A stretch of 64,000 nt of DNA, from NCBI GenBank assembly GCA_021234155.1, contig JAJEKV010000014.1, forward strand, positions 8,949,563-9,013,562, read 5' to 3'. This DNA comes from Isoetes taiwanensis (lineage: Eukaryota > Streptophyta > Lycopodiopsida > Isoetales > Isoetaceae). Below the pieces are notes generated by a model, which saw only the letters and a program-made list of their open reading frames with translations, had not been told where the DNA came from and did not search any database. Shown in pieces: positions 10,950-22,215 of the stretch (positions within the stretch are counted from its first letter, which is position 1; the number at the start of each line of letters is the position of its first letter). The position numbers and the translations under genes were made by a program.

Positions 10950-12831
10950 ATGGCGCTCAATTCCGGCGAGGTTGCTGTCCTTTTCTTTTGTAGAGCTCTC
11001 AAATTTCCCTTTCGCCTTTGAAGTTCTGACCTTTTTTTTGCTTGCAGGACATGCTGATGGCGAGAACGGAATATGAATTCCATGTTAACCGGGCTCTTTC
11101 TAACAAAGGGAAAAAGCCCAAAGAAATTAAGGCAAAAGATGTTACAGAGGCCGATTTTCTTCGAGTTTGGAAGATGCCACTCAGGAAAGGGAAGATTAAC
11201 CTGAAATTTATTCGGCCTGCCTATGAAACCCAGCTGAACGACCTTCTTGGAAGGATTTACCAAAAATCCAAGCCCACTAACAATGAAGTTAGAGTCACCT
11301 TTGCTAGAGCTTTTGCCTGGGCTAATTCCCCTCGAGCAGCTGCAAATCCTGAGGAATATGCTATCAACTGGGCATCCTTTGCTGCTGATGCTTTTAGGAC
11401 TTCTGAGCGACAGTTGTCAGTTAAGCAAGAGGGTAGTAGCTACAGCGACAACAGCAATGCCATACTCAATCAGCTTAGGAGGCTTGCTGCTATGAAAGCT
11501 AAAAAAGAAAACGATATTTTGATGAAAGAAGAAGATTATTTGAGGAAGGAGGGTGCTCTCACTCAAGCTGACTTTCAGATCTCTGCAATAGAAGAGCAGA
11601 TATCTGAAAAAGTGAAGGACATAGAGGCTTTAGAAATAGCTGTGCCAGACGAACAAGAAGCTATTCAAAGGCTTAAAGCACAAGAGGAAATGTGGCGAGA
11701 CCTGTTGGCCAGCACCATAAATAAGTTGGATAAAAATGGATTGAAGAATTTGAAGGCCGACATCATCGAACTCAAAGAAGAAGTTGATGCTATTGAAAAG
11801 CATATGAAGATTTGGCATGCCAAATGCAAACATGTTGCTTTTCTGCAGTCTGAGTCCAACAGAAATCGGATGCACCTAGGTATGGGTTCCTATGACATGC
11901 CTTTCTTGGATAATAAGGATGCATGTGAAGCATGTGGCCTTTTGTTCTGCAAAGATTATGAATTGCATGTCAAATTAACATGTGGTCACAAATACCATGT
12001 TTTTTGCTTTTCTGTTGTTTTGGACTGTATGCATTGCACTGTACCTACCTGTCATGAAGAGGTTCCAGGCAGCATATTGCAAGAATTGGTATATAAAGAA
12101 TACCATCCTGTTGAAAGTGACACAGAAAGTGAGAATGATAGTGACACTGAAAGTAACAAGGAAGACAAGAAAAACAAGGTGCTGAGGACCAAAAAAAGAG
12201 GTAAAGAAGAAGATGATAGCAGCACTTCTCTGTACACGCTACCTGCTGCTCCTGACTTCATTGCAGAAAGAGTTGCAAAGAAGAAGACCAGATCTGTGAA
12301 GAAGCTCAAACTTGAAAAAGGTAATGACTTTGACTCTATTTTTTATTTGTTTTAAAAGTTTTCATGCACTGTAGCTTGTAGAAATATTTTGCAGGTTTTA
12401 TTGATGTGGACAAGTTAAGTCCAGTGAAATTTGCTCATGTCAGCCCTCTCAAAAGCACAAGGAAATCACCAAGGTTGAATGACAACCTGCTGAAAGGTGA
12501 TGTTACCACTCCTGAGAAGAAGAAAATAGGTTCAACAGGTAACATAACTTATTTATTTATGAAATGTTTGTATGCTTAACTTATTTGTTTCATTCCGCTA
12601 CAATGCAATGCAGAAAATGTGAATAATCTTCTTTCTTTGAACCTCGTGGTCTTTGAACATCGTGGTCTTGAACCTCGGGACAAAGCAGATATTGGGAAGT
12701 CTTTGAAGTCACCAAAGACTTGGAGATTTTACCGAGCAAAGTATGATTCAGGAAGTAGCAGTTCTGAAGAGGTGAACCCTGATATTACCTTGGCAAAGTA
12801 TTGCCAGGACAAAATGGTGGAAAAGAAGTGA
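10950..12831 (+). CDS. Transposon gene 1: coiled-coil protein with RING-H2-like zinc finger
   Basis: Four exons join in frame: 10950-10970, 11048-12320, 12395-12538 and 12614-12831 (551 residues). The three introns (77, 74 and 75 bp) have GT...AG ends. The start chosen is ATG 10950 (MALNSGE) because it splices in frame into the long exon 2, which has no better upstream Met. Residues about 150-270 are Glu/Lys/Leu-rich and predicted coiled coil. Residues about 300-342 carry CEAC, a third Cys, then CGHKYHVFC and CMHC...C, a Cys/His order like RING-H2. An acidic Ser/Asp/Glu stretch and KKTRSVKKLKLEK (possible nuclear signal) follow. RING-H2 proteins are often ubiquitin ligases, but that activity is not shown here. 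No catalytic DDE signature is seen. It converges with the transposase gene inside one pair of terminal repeats, so an accessory transposition role is likely. No stop or frameshift was found. Confidence 0.7.
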
Positions 12832-13436
12832 ATGGTCTTATGAAAGAAAACCACCAATTTTCAAATGTAGGTGGTTTTCTATGGTTTTCAAACTTTAAGT
12901 TATAACTACTTAACAGTGCTGCTATGACATGCTCATTTCTGTGAAATGAAGCTGTACATTTTGGTTATTCTTGTAAACTCTTCAGCACCATTTAATATAT
13001 GATCTACTGTTTTAACTTGCAATTGGATTGTGTTTACTTGCAATTGGATTGTGTGAGTTTACTTGCAATTGGATAACTTGCAATATATGATCTACTATTT
13101 TAACTTGCAATTGGATAACTTGCAATATATGATCTACTGTTTTAACTTGCAATTGGATTGTGTTTACTTGCAATTGGATTGTGTGAGTTCACTTGCAATT
13201 GGATAACTTGCAATATATGATCTATTGTTTTAAGTTGCAATTGGATTGTGTTTACTTGCAATTGGATTGTGTTTACTTGCAATTGGATAATGGTTACATT
13301 TTTACAATGTCAATGTCAATGTCAATGTTTAGAATTCAATGGTTGTAATTTCTGTAAATTCAATGGTTACATTTTACAATGTCAATGTCAATGTTTAGAA
13401 TTCAATAGTTGTAATTTCTGTAATGGTTGGAATGGT
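12832..13436. repeat. Minisatellite between the two convergent transposon genes
   Basis: From about 13010 to 13300 the unit ACTTGCAATTGGATTGTGTT and variants (some with AACTTGCAATATATGATCTA inserts) repeats at least ten times. From 13308 to 13425 there are CAATGTCAATGTCAATG runs and two copies of a segment with TTTAGAATTCAATRGTTGTA. It lies exactly in the interval between the 3' ends of the two genes and carries no open frame of interest. Confidence 0.8.
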
Positions 13437-16400
13437 TTATATTTCATTGTCTCCATTCTTTCTTCTTCTTTTCTTTGTAACTTTTGCACTGCTGTCAGTT
13501 TGTGATTTTGAGTCAACTGCATCTTGTGCCAAGATGGTAGTGTTTTGTGGCAAGCTGTCCATGATGTGATCATGCACATCTTCATCAAGCTCATACTGGT
13601 TATTTCCCATGTGATGCATGACAAAGTTCACCGGTAACTAAATGATAAACACTACATTCGGGATCATGCTCCAAAGAACTTCGTTATACGCAACCTCCAA
13701 TGAACTTGTAGTACTTTCCTGTTACAACAACTTCATTCCTACCAAACTTCTGCCCCCAAGGATCCTTGTATGCTTTCTCAATGATATGTTTAACCTGTGT
13801 GCATTTCAGAATATAAAAATCTACCTTTTCTTTGTTGTTAGGCTCGGCATTGACTGCAAAGTTATCTCCAATTGCAATTATATCTGACTTCCATTCAGGA
13901 TCTCCCTCATAAACAGGACCATCAGCAGTGACTTCATCTTTATATTCAAAGACTGGTCTTAGCTGGAAAAAATCCATGTGCCTATTCTCTCCCTGTTAGG
14001 ACACTTGCCATACTTACCAAGCCCGCAATTGTGGCGAGAAACAAGAATAATTCATGTGTGCAACTTGAGTAGGGTGCAGACTTTGAATAGGCCTGATAGC
14101 ATGGAAATGACTTGATCCAACTAGAGTTGCACAATCATGACTCTCACTCCTGTCAACTTCATCAATTCCTATTTCCCAAAAAAACCTGCAGTTTCACAAA
14201 CATAGAACATTCAAACAAAATATTAAATGAATATAAAATGAATATAAAAGGGTTTTGAGCAAATACCTAAATCTGTCCTTCCCTTCAATTGTGGAATGTT
14301 CTTTGAAATGTCTCGTACAAAAAACAACTACATCATGTGTATTTCTCAATGGTGTTGAATTCCTCTTTAACATTTCATGAGTTAGTGCCCTCTTAATGAC
14401 AGCTCCAGCACCATTATGTTCACCTGTCTCAAGAAAAATGACTGATCATGCATAGGAATACAACAATAAAAGAACAAAACATTTCAGAATACCTTTTCCA
14501 TGGTATGAAGCAAAATAATTCCAATTTATTGGAATGGTAGTACCTACCAAGGAAATAAAATGGCCTTGCACCTTTAAACTGATGAGAGCATCCATCAGAC
14601 CACATAATATGCTGCTTATATTTGATACCTCTGTCTGCTAAAAAATTTGCATGTTTGAGCAAGCAGTGTTGCACAAATAAGGTGTCATGTTCCCTATCAT
14701 CCGAGATGTAGAAATGTGTCTCTTTGATAATTCTTCTTTCATTCTCATCTAAATGAGGATCATCTAATTTTGCTGCATGTCTGTATGTAATGTGTACCAA
14801 AATTGTGCACTGATCATTCCTCCAATGAAGACTTTGGATTTCTTGTTGGATCTTGAAGGTATAATTCTCAAAGAAAGTCAATTCTTGAAACAATTGAATC
14901 CTTTGGAAACGTTGCCAAACAATCCCTAAATTGTTTGGCCTGCCACCTCCCCTCATAGTTGTGTGGAATGAACTGATTCAAGACTGTCTTTGCATTCTCA
15001 AATATCTCAGCAACACTTGTTGATTTGTAAAACAATTTGGTTACTGGTTTTTTAGAAACCTTATAACCTCCCTTATCTCTCTTCCACATGCTCATAGACC
15101 TACAACAGTAAACAACAGCAAATCACAACCAGCACTAGACAACCTAAATAGACAATCCTCACCTTGTCATATGTCTTCCAGTCAACTTGATACCCTTTCA
15201 CAGATGTCTTTTCCTTTGGACATATTGGTAACTTGCTTGGCCCACACTTTTTGCATTTTAAAGTCAAACAATCATGTGCATGCCATTCATCAGATTCATC
15301 TCGTGCACATACTAGTGACCTCCAAAGCTCACTAGTTGAAGCATAGGTGCACTTTCTTGACATGCATGTTGGTCCAGGCCCACAGACCTCACAAGTGCAC
15401 TTGCAACCAACACCATGTATTTTTTCATCATGCCTGACTTTGTTAATTGCAACTCTTACAAAGTCTGCTTTCATATGATACACACAGCAGCACGTCTCTC
15501 TATCCTTAACCTTCCTAACATAGGGAGGTTTCAATGCATGGAATAGTGAAAAAGAGACCTCAAACTTTGGATATTCACTTCTGAAACGTTGGTAGAAAGT
15601 GACCTGCAAGACATGCAACCAACAATTAGCATTAGACATTTTGAAGACAGTCCAGCAATAAAGAATAAAATACAACCAATAAATAAAATACAACCAATAA
15701 ATATTCTAACCTGAGTCTCTTCTAAGAAGTGTAGTGGATGCATAATTTTCTTCCCTTTAGATAATCTGATCTTTAAAACATGTTTCTTGGAAGGAGACAC
15801 TCTAGTGTTGTTCCTCCAAAAGTCAACTATGAATTTTCTTTCATCATAAGAAAGTTTGTCAATTCTTGTGCTTTTCTTGAACATGGACCATGGGCCATCA
15901 CCATGTTCAGCAGCTAACCTTCTATTAACTGCAACTGTAACAATTTTCCTGTTTAGATTCATTTGTTTGGCAAAAGCACATTTGTTAGTATCAGCACTAA
16001 CTGCAAAAGACATTGCAGCACTTCTGGCTCTCCAAGTATCAGTGGTTTTCGAGTACTTATGTGCTTCAAAAGAATCCCTCAGATTTTTAACAATCATTTC
16101 CATTGTTTTCACTTCTTTTGTGCATGGAACACCAAGTTCTGGCACCCACTTGGCAGCACCACTTAGGATTTCTTTTCTGTCAGCAGGTTTAGCTTTTTCA
16201 AAAATTTGATTCAATACTTTCCCTACTTCTTTGGACAGTTTCTTTTTTTTCCTTGAGGTAAGTAAACCTTTTTCCAGAGCTGCATCATCTGCACCAGCTT
16301 CTTTTTCCTTTTTTTTTTTCTGCCTTTGAATCCTTCTTATCTCAGCAGCTTTTTTTTTTGAGCATAACTTCCAATGAATGTTGGCAGGACATGTTCTCAC

Positions 16401-17143
16401 AACCTTCATTCAAGCAGGAATCAGTATTCAACCAATTTAATCTTAATTACCAAGTGTGTAGAAAAATAAGTCAGCATAGTTATGTGCATGAAAAATAAGT
16501 CAGCATAGTTATGTGTAGAAAAATAAGTCAGCATAGGTGTTACCTGAATTGTTTGAAGCATCTGGTCTTCCAAGATCTGATGCAAACAAGTCTGAAAGTG
16601 GAAATATTCTTAAATGTTGTCAACCAAGATAGAATACATATGTAAAAGTCAAAGCATATTAGAGGAAACAAACCTTCTTGTTCTAAACAAAACGAATCCA
16701 TGGTAGGCTCAGCAACATCTCCATCAAAAACATTTGAAGGCATGAAATCTGGACAAGAAGCATTTGGCAGCTCCCCAAAATCATACGAAGATCTGTAATT
16801 ATCGACATGATCTTCCAAATAACTGTATTCTGCATCAAATAAATTGAAAGTTAAATTTCATCTTTCAGCACCACAACAGCACAGTCCTTTCCATGTGCTG
16901 AATTGGGTTCGGATTCCCTCACTAAATTTGAGGATTGTTTATACCTGCAGGTAAGGAAGTATTTGCGTTGGTTTGTGGTTCTTTGTTCTCGGAAAAATTC
17001 TTTGAGAATGTTGAACAGCAATTGGAAAAGTGCTTTGATTGCTCTACAAATTCGTGCAGACCGGAATAGAGTCTCCCTGCATCAACATTGCATGAATTCT
17101 TTGCTAATGAAGCTAGGAAAGCTTTTTTCCAGTCGGAAACCAT
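13437..17143 (-). pseudogene. Transposon gene 2: DDE-type transposase, multi-exon, frameshifted
   Basis: Read on the minus strand. A basic N-terminal exon (16409-15711, Lys-rich, ending in splice site CAG|GT) joins in phase to the exon 15603-15163, which has Cys-rich CKCTCEVCGPGPTC and CKKCGPSKLPIC clusters. Then follow a D-containing segment (RIDF|ENYTFKIQQEIQSLHW), the motif HIMWSDGCSHQFKGARPF, and WNYFASYHGKGEHNGAG with a Lys/Arg-rich continuation. The ENY...IQS, SDG..QFK and HGKG...G motifs, in this order, are those of a transposase family I know from cnidarian and other genomes; its superfamily name I cannot give. Breaks: a 1-bp shift near 14875, a TACC tandem duplication at 14541-14548 that shifts the frame before WNYFAS, and two 1-bp shifts near 14030 and 13980. 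Upstream exons (17143-16540) are plausible but do not join in phase to the Met at 16409. The last exon (about 13650-13437) ends in a basic, possibly nuclear-localising tail. Confidence 0.65.
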
Positions 17144-17368
17144 AGCTTTCCTGCTCCAAGCAAGAAACACAATTCTGCATCAAAGAAATGTTAATTCCGC
17201 CAATTTCCATTTTGAAAGCAACCTACCCTTCCAGGATCGCTGAGTTGGCTTCAATCAAGGTCCTTGATTGATCTTGAAGGCCAACGAATTCTCCCGCTCC
17301 CCGGAATAGCTATGGCGGGTGACGGGCGAGAAGAGTGACGTTTTTGGTGAAGGGTTGAAGAAGGCGAA

Positions 17369-17397
17369 CAGCACTTCACCAGCACTAGTGTCGCGAC
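17369..17397. promoter_or_regulatory. Subterminal motif array, right end
   Basis: CAGCAC (17369-17374), CAGCAC (17380-17385) and TCGCGAC (17391-17397) repeat the left-end array in direct orientation, 35 bp from the right end of the element. Confidence 0.4.
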
Positions 17398-17411
17398 ATG
17401 TTTTTTTGAAC

Positions 17412-17432
17412 ATGTCAAATGAAAATACACCC
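17412..17432. repeat. Right terminal inverted repeat
   Basis: Begins ATGTCAA and ends ACACCC; complements 10667-10687 at 16 of 21 positions and is followed by TAAT. Confidence 0.6.
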
Positions 17433-17436
17433 TAAT

Positions 17437-18360
17437 ACCATGCTCATCTCCAGATTTCTTAAGCAACTCAATAAAGCTCTAATAGTATCCTTGTTCTCGA
17501 CATATCAAATTGTTCATGCTTGAGACCCTAAACTAACAAACAAAATGTTAATTGCAAAGTTTTTTATAATGAGGTGGAACATATGCAATAAAAGGAGAAG
17601 GAATTCTGTATTATGTGAGAATCATGACATGCTTGGTATAAGCAATGTGAATAGTTTATAGACTTTCCATGGGAAAGGTGCGATGATGAATTATTTATGA
17701 ATAACCCTCTTCAAAAAGTTTCGTATTTGACACAGATGTTCAGGCTATCATTAGGGATCAATGGCCTTTTGATCTATAGATACTTTTTGTAAAGCCATAT
17801 TCTTCTTTATGTTGTTATTTCTATTTGTTCTTGTGTTTTGTGATGGTACTTAAAGCTTGATTTGATTGTCTGGCCTAAGGGCCAAGTGATAGTTTCATCT
17901 GGGTTTTGCCCAAGCTTTGTAATATTTCCATTATGTTTGATGTTTTGGGCTGTTCTAGCCCATCCTATGGGTCCCAGCCTATTGATCTCCGTGGACGTTA
18001 AAAATCTATTTTATATTCCTTAGTCAGTGATTGATTTGCAATGGGTAACTGCTTGCTGCTAAAACCATCTCTTAGTCACTGCTATAAAATAAGGAAAAAT
18101 TAGCTCTGATGGTCGGATTAGTCTTGTTAACTTTTAAAGCAACCCATGGATTAAGCTTGCAATGGTTAGCAAACTCTTGCTATAAGTATGATGTAAGAAG
18201 GAACAACATTTAGCTTTATCAAACTTGCGGGGCTAATTGTTATCACAATTGAGGTAGTATCTCCAGGAAAAACAAAGTGCACTGAAGAAGGCAATGCCTC
18301 ATATTGATACAATGCAGTATGAACATGTATAATTATCTGAAATAACATGTAGAGGCAATA
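17437..18360. other. Non-coding stretch, nothing recognised
   Basis: No coding, RNA or repeat signal recognised between the DNA transposon and the LTR element that follows. Confidence 0.5.
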
Positions 18361-19134
18361 GACATGGGCGAATGGGCTATGTAAATATGGCAAAACTTTT
18401 GTGAATATTAGTCCTAATGCTTCCCCAAGTATATATAAAGGGGGTATAGGATAAGATAGATCGTTAAAAAACATTTGGGCATAAAGAACTATTGATATTT
18501 ATAGAGGGGTTGAGGCACTATCATTGGGATGATTTATTAGTTGGGGTTGAGCTTGAAGAAAACGCCATAGATAATATCCCATATGATAAGTCAAGTATTA
18601 TAATTAAAGTCAATGAGCTATTTTAATAAAAAAATGCAAGTGTCTGCTAGAAAAGGCTAAAGTCATGGAGGCATCTATAAATAGAAGCTAAATTTCAATT
18701 AAACGTATCTTCGCAACCAAAAGTCCGACTGAGGCTATTTTTGCTTCATTGGAACTGATTCGAAGTCTGGTTTTCGAATTAGGGTGGCACTTCCCATAAC
18801 TCGTCTGCCACGCACTTCCCATAATGGCCGAATATGTAACAAGGGGTCATAGATGACTGCCAAAGCGATAGCCACAGCAGCATCACAGTTTACTATTGAA
18901 TCTTTATCTATTCTCAAGCCAATTATGGTTTCCTTGATCAAGAGTCTATGTGGAGTAACTTGATCACTCCATAAAGCCAGAATCTAGAACTGGTGTGCAG
19001 TATTTGCCATGTTTTCCATCACTCAGTGGATTTGGTTGGCCAGTTAATTGTGTGCTCCAATGAATTTGTTGTGTTGTAATCCAATCTAGCATACAGTTGT
19101 TCTTCACTATTTCTTCTGAAATGATATTGTTTCA
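18361..19134 (+). repeat. 5' LTR of the non-coding element
   Basis: Shares long blocks with 20239-21006, for example GGCACTATCATTGGGATGAT, TAGATAATATCCCATATGAT and TCTATTCTCAAGCCAATTAT. A TATATAAAGG-type TATA box lies near 18432. Homology with the 3' copy stops at 19134, although the primer site begins only at 19174. Confidence 0.6.
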
Positions 19135-19173
19135 AAAGTATTTAAACATTCCCAAATCCCAAGAATCGTATCA

Positions 19174-19189
19174 ATTGGTATCAGAGTGG
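19174..19189 (+). promoter_or_regulatory. Primer-binding site, tRNA-Met type
   Basis: TTGGTATCAGAGTGG closely matches the usual plant retroelement primer site TGGTATCAGAGC, complementary to the 3' end of initiator tRNA-Met. Its position just after the first repeat gives the element a + orientation. Confidence 0.75.
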
Positions 19190-19800
19190 AGGTTTGCAAT
19201 TCTTCTGGGATTTATGGGAGTGGGATTAATAAAAGAAATTCACAGGATGGTAAAATACGAGGGTTTCTACAGTTGCTACAAGTGAGACCAGAGCAGCAGT
19301 AAAAAGAAAAGCCATGTGTTTTTGTAGAACTTGCTCAAGTACACAAATCGACTTGTTGCAAATGAGTTGAATTATCCAAAGAAGTTTTCCATGATTGTTT
19401 GGGATTACGAAGGTTGTCGTGGAAACAAGTAGGTACCATATTTTGTTTTATCAAAATTCATATTTTTGATGAAAACCACAAACAAAGCATTCTTGCTTGA
19501 GATTGTGGACATTCAGATCGTGGTGACCTGAGAGGCCAATTTGTCGCGGAGGTCATCCATATTAATATTTGACTTTGAGGGTCATTTATAGTAATATTTG
19601 ACTTTATTTGCAAGTTTTCTTAACGGTAAGCATTGGGTGAACTCAACGGATAAGTTATTGGATCTATATGAATGCGAAATTTCAAATTGCTTCATATACT
19701 ACGGGCTTATGGGTAAAGTTCGTAAGTTGATTTTCTTTATGCGAAAAATAGAGTAAAATTCTGTTTTTGATGTATATACCATAGTAGATGGGAATTATGG

Positions 19801-19960
19801 TTGCAACATAATAGGCTTGAACGTGATAAACTAGATGTGAATGCCTGTTGAGAGATTGGTAATTATATCTACAACACAATAGGCTTGAACAAGAGTGCAT
19901 GAGAAGTATACTTTTAAAGAGTAACAATTGTTATTGCAATATGATAGGCTTGACAAAAGT
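19801..19960 (+). repeat. Three imperfect internal repeats
   Basis: GCAACATAATAGGCTTGAAC, CTACAACACAATAGGCTTGA and TTGCAATATGATAGGCTTGA occur about 66-68 bp apart inside the non-coding element. Confidence 0.5.
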
Positions 19961-20238
19961 TGCATCTGTATTGCAGAGATACAATCAAGTAGTACTGCGG
20001 AGGTACGAAAGATAATAATGTACATCTGAGGTACAAGGGATATATCGTATTGTGGAAATACGCGAATATCCATAACTATTTTCCAGAGTTTTGTAGGGAT
20101 TATGAAACATCCAGATTGGTGATGACCATGGGAGATCCATCTTGAGAAGGGATGGCTTAAAATGAAGTGTAATTGGACGATTGCAAACGATATGTCTTGA
20201 GAAGGGATGGATTGATACGGAGCAAGCATGGAGGAGTG

Positions 20239-21006
20239 GTCCATGGCGAATGAGTTATGGAAATATGGCTAAAAATTACGTGAATGTTAGTCCTAATGCT
20301 TCTCCAAGTGTATATAAAGGGGACATAGGATAACATAGATCGTTGAAAACATTTGGGCATAACCATTGATATTTATGGAAGGGATCGAGGCACTATCATT
20401 GGGATGATTATTAGTTGGGGTTGAGCTTGAAGAGAAAGTCATAGATAATATCCCATATGATAAGTCAAGTATTAATAATTAAAGGCAAGGAGCTATTTTA
20501 ATATAAAAGGCAAGTGCTTGCTAAAAAAGGATAAAGTCAGGGAGACATCTATAAATAGAAGCTAAACTTCAACTAGACGTATCTCTGCAACCAGAGCTCC
20601 GACTGAGGCGGTTTCTACTTTCTGGAACCGGCTCGGAGTCTGTTTTCCGAATTGGGGTGGCACTTCTAGTAATTCATCTGTCTGAGGGAGTAATGGCTGA
20701 AAATGTGACAAGGAATTATAGATGACTGCCACAATGACTGTCACGGTAGCATCATAGTTTATGACTATTGAATCCTTTTCTATTCTCAAGCCAATTATGG
20801 CTTCCTCGATCAAAACTCTACGTGGAATAGCTTAGCTTGATCACTCCATAAAGCCAGAAGCTAGAATTGATGTATAGTATTTGCCATATTTGCCATAACT
20901 CAGTGGATCCGGTTGGGCGGTTAATTGTATGATCCAATCAATTCATTGTAATCCAACCCAGTATACAATTGTTCTTCACTATTTCTTTTGAGATAATATT
21001 GTTTCA
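20239..21006 (+). repeat. 3' LTR of the non-coding element
   Basis: Second copy of the repeat, with a TATATAAAGG box near 20312. It is preceded by purine-rich AGAAGGGATGG motifs (twice, near 20140 and 20200) that could be polypurine-tract remnants. Confidence 0.6.
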
Positions 21007-21340
21007 ATATGTAGCATAATAACAGGGGGTTGGTTTTGTATTTTTATACTATTTTTTCTATGGTTTTCATATGATTTTGAAAGTGTATTGCATGGGGACT
21101 ACTAATTAGTATATCTAGAGTGCACATACGCCTGCATTAATTTTAGTGTTTTTGTTCAATGGTTTAGACCCATGTGCCATATTGTATTTTTTCTCAATTA
21201 GCTTATTGAGGCTCGTTGACATGCAACCCTCGAGCCATTTAGAAATAGGGTTTGCTAGCTGAAGGCACAAATTCTGCAGAGGTGGAGCACCAAAAGGTAC
21301 TGGTCAGAGGCATGTCGAACATCATTTCTTTTGATATGGG
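21007..21340. other. Non-coding stretch, nothing recognised
   Basis: No motif was recognised. The last 100 bases may belong to the same captured segment as the DCL1 fragment that follows. Confidence 0.4.
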
Positions 21341-21787
21341 ATGGCGGCCTCGTTGTATTTCGATCATGCAGATCTGATGCTCTGTTGTAATGATACGGAA
21401 CCAGCTCGAAACCTAAGCTCGAAACCTAGCAAATGGCACTTTATGGGTGCCCGAGATGCTGGGCTGACAGAAGAGCTCCACCTTGTTTATGGTGTGTCAG
21501 AGAGAACAGAGAGTGATGGAGCAGCTAATCTGCTTCAGAAGCTTCGTGCTGTCACATACACTCCTGATGAACTTGGTCAATGGTGTGCATACAAGGCAAC
21601 AAGGCAAGGAATGTTCTGTCATGGATATACATATTTATTTGAAAAATGATGAAAGAGTCGGCCATCAAGTTGATGTAAAGTTTCAGGAATCTTACTTGCA
21701 AAAGGTTGTTGATATATTAGAATGTGATTTGAAGGAAGGACCCGTTATTTGCATGAATCAAGAAAAAACCAATACTTGGGAGTGCTG
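21341..21787 (+). pseudogene. DCL1: Fragment of a DICER-LIKE 1 gene
   Basis: The reading frame contains SKWHFMGARDAG, VYGVSERTESDGAANLLQKL and LGQWCAYKATR. After a frameshift near 21640 it continues KNDERVGHQVDVKFQESYLQ, a stretch characteristic of plant DCL1 between the helicase domain and the dimerisation domain. DCL1 is the nuclear RNase III that makes microRNAs. Here about 150 codons of a roughly 1900-residue protein remain, with no helicase, PAZ or RNase III domain and no usable start. A stop at about 21786 follows. It lies about 400 bp upstream of a kinesin fragment in the same orientation. It is a dead fragment. The assignment rests on motif memory and should be strong on a protein search. 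Confidence 0.8.
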
Positions 21788-22215
21788 AAGTACTTGGGAG
21801 TGTTTAAAAACACTTGGATCGGAGGGATCGGTCTTATAGCAATCACAGGTCTTCGGGCTGGCAGTCTCAAGGACGGAGGCTTTTGCCCCCGGCCGAACTC
21901 TTGCTCTCATGCCCTCCTCTCAAAGGCACCGGCTTCTCAAGATATTATCTTTTTCCATTTCGGATAACGACTTATTACATTTCATCCTTTGTCTGACAAT
22001 AAATAGGGCAGTGGATTGGGTACAGATGTGCTAATGAAGAAAGCACATCTTGAAAATGGCTAATAATAATCTGAGTGGCTCCGTGCTCTTACTGGGTCTG
22101 AAAAGCTGAATGACGTTGCAGGCTATCATAGAGAAGCACGAATCGGAGAAGCAGCAATGGCTCCTTGAGGCCTTTTTTTCACAAATGCTGAAATTAATAT
22201 GTGATTGCATTGCAG

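Larger units (their letters stand above)
10667..17432. mobile_element. Two-gene DNA transposon with 21-bp TIRs and 4-bp TSD
   Basis: The ends GGGTGTTTTTATGCTTGACAT (10667-10687; the last base exceeds a 20-base motif) and ATGTCAAATGAAAATACACCC (17412-17432) are imperfect terminal inverted repeats: 16 of 21 positions match by eye. They are immediately flanked by TAAT on both sides (10663-10666, 17433-17436). Inside are two convergent multi-exon genes: a coiled-coil/RING-H2-like gene (10950-12831, +) and a DDE-type transposase gene (17143-13437, -). A 4-bp TSD is known for superfamilies such as Sola and Chapaev, but I cannot assign this element to either. The first gene is open throughout and the transposase carries frameshifts. 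Confidence 0.65.
18361..21006 (+). mobile_element. Non-coding LTR retroelement (TRIM/LARD-like)
   Basis: Two diverged direct repeats of about 770 bp (18361-19134 and 20239-21006) enclose about 1.1 kb. A primer-binding site for initiator tRNA-Met (TTGGTATCAGAGTGG) follows the first repeat. Neither strand of the interior encodes gag or pol motifs. This is a non-autonomous LTR element that would need enzymes in trans. Many substitutions and small indels between the repeats point to an old insertion. The exact outer ends and TSD were not resolved. Confidence 0.65.

Noticed and set aside
10560-11021. Open frame of 153 codons overlapping the left end of the DNA transposon
   Set aside because: It spans the TIR and exon 1 in another frame, has no protein motif and is not compatible with the clear splice model of the gene at 10950.
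13010-13300. CRISPR-like regular repeat
   Set aside because: Repeats are contiguous and diverged with no unique spacers; it is a minisatellite in a eukaryotic genome.
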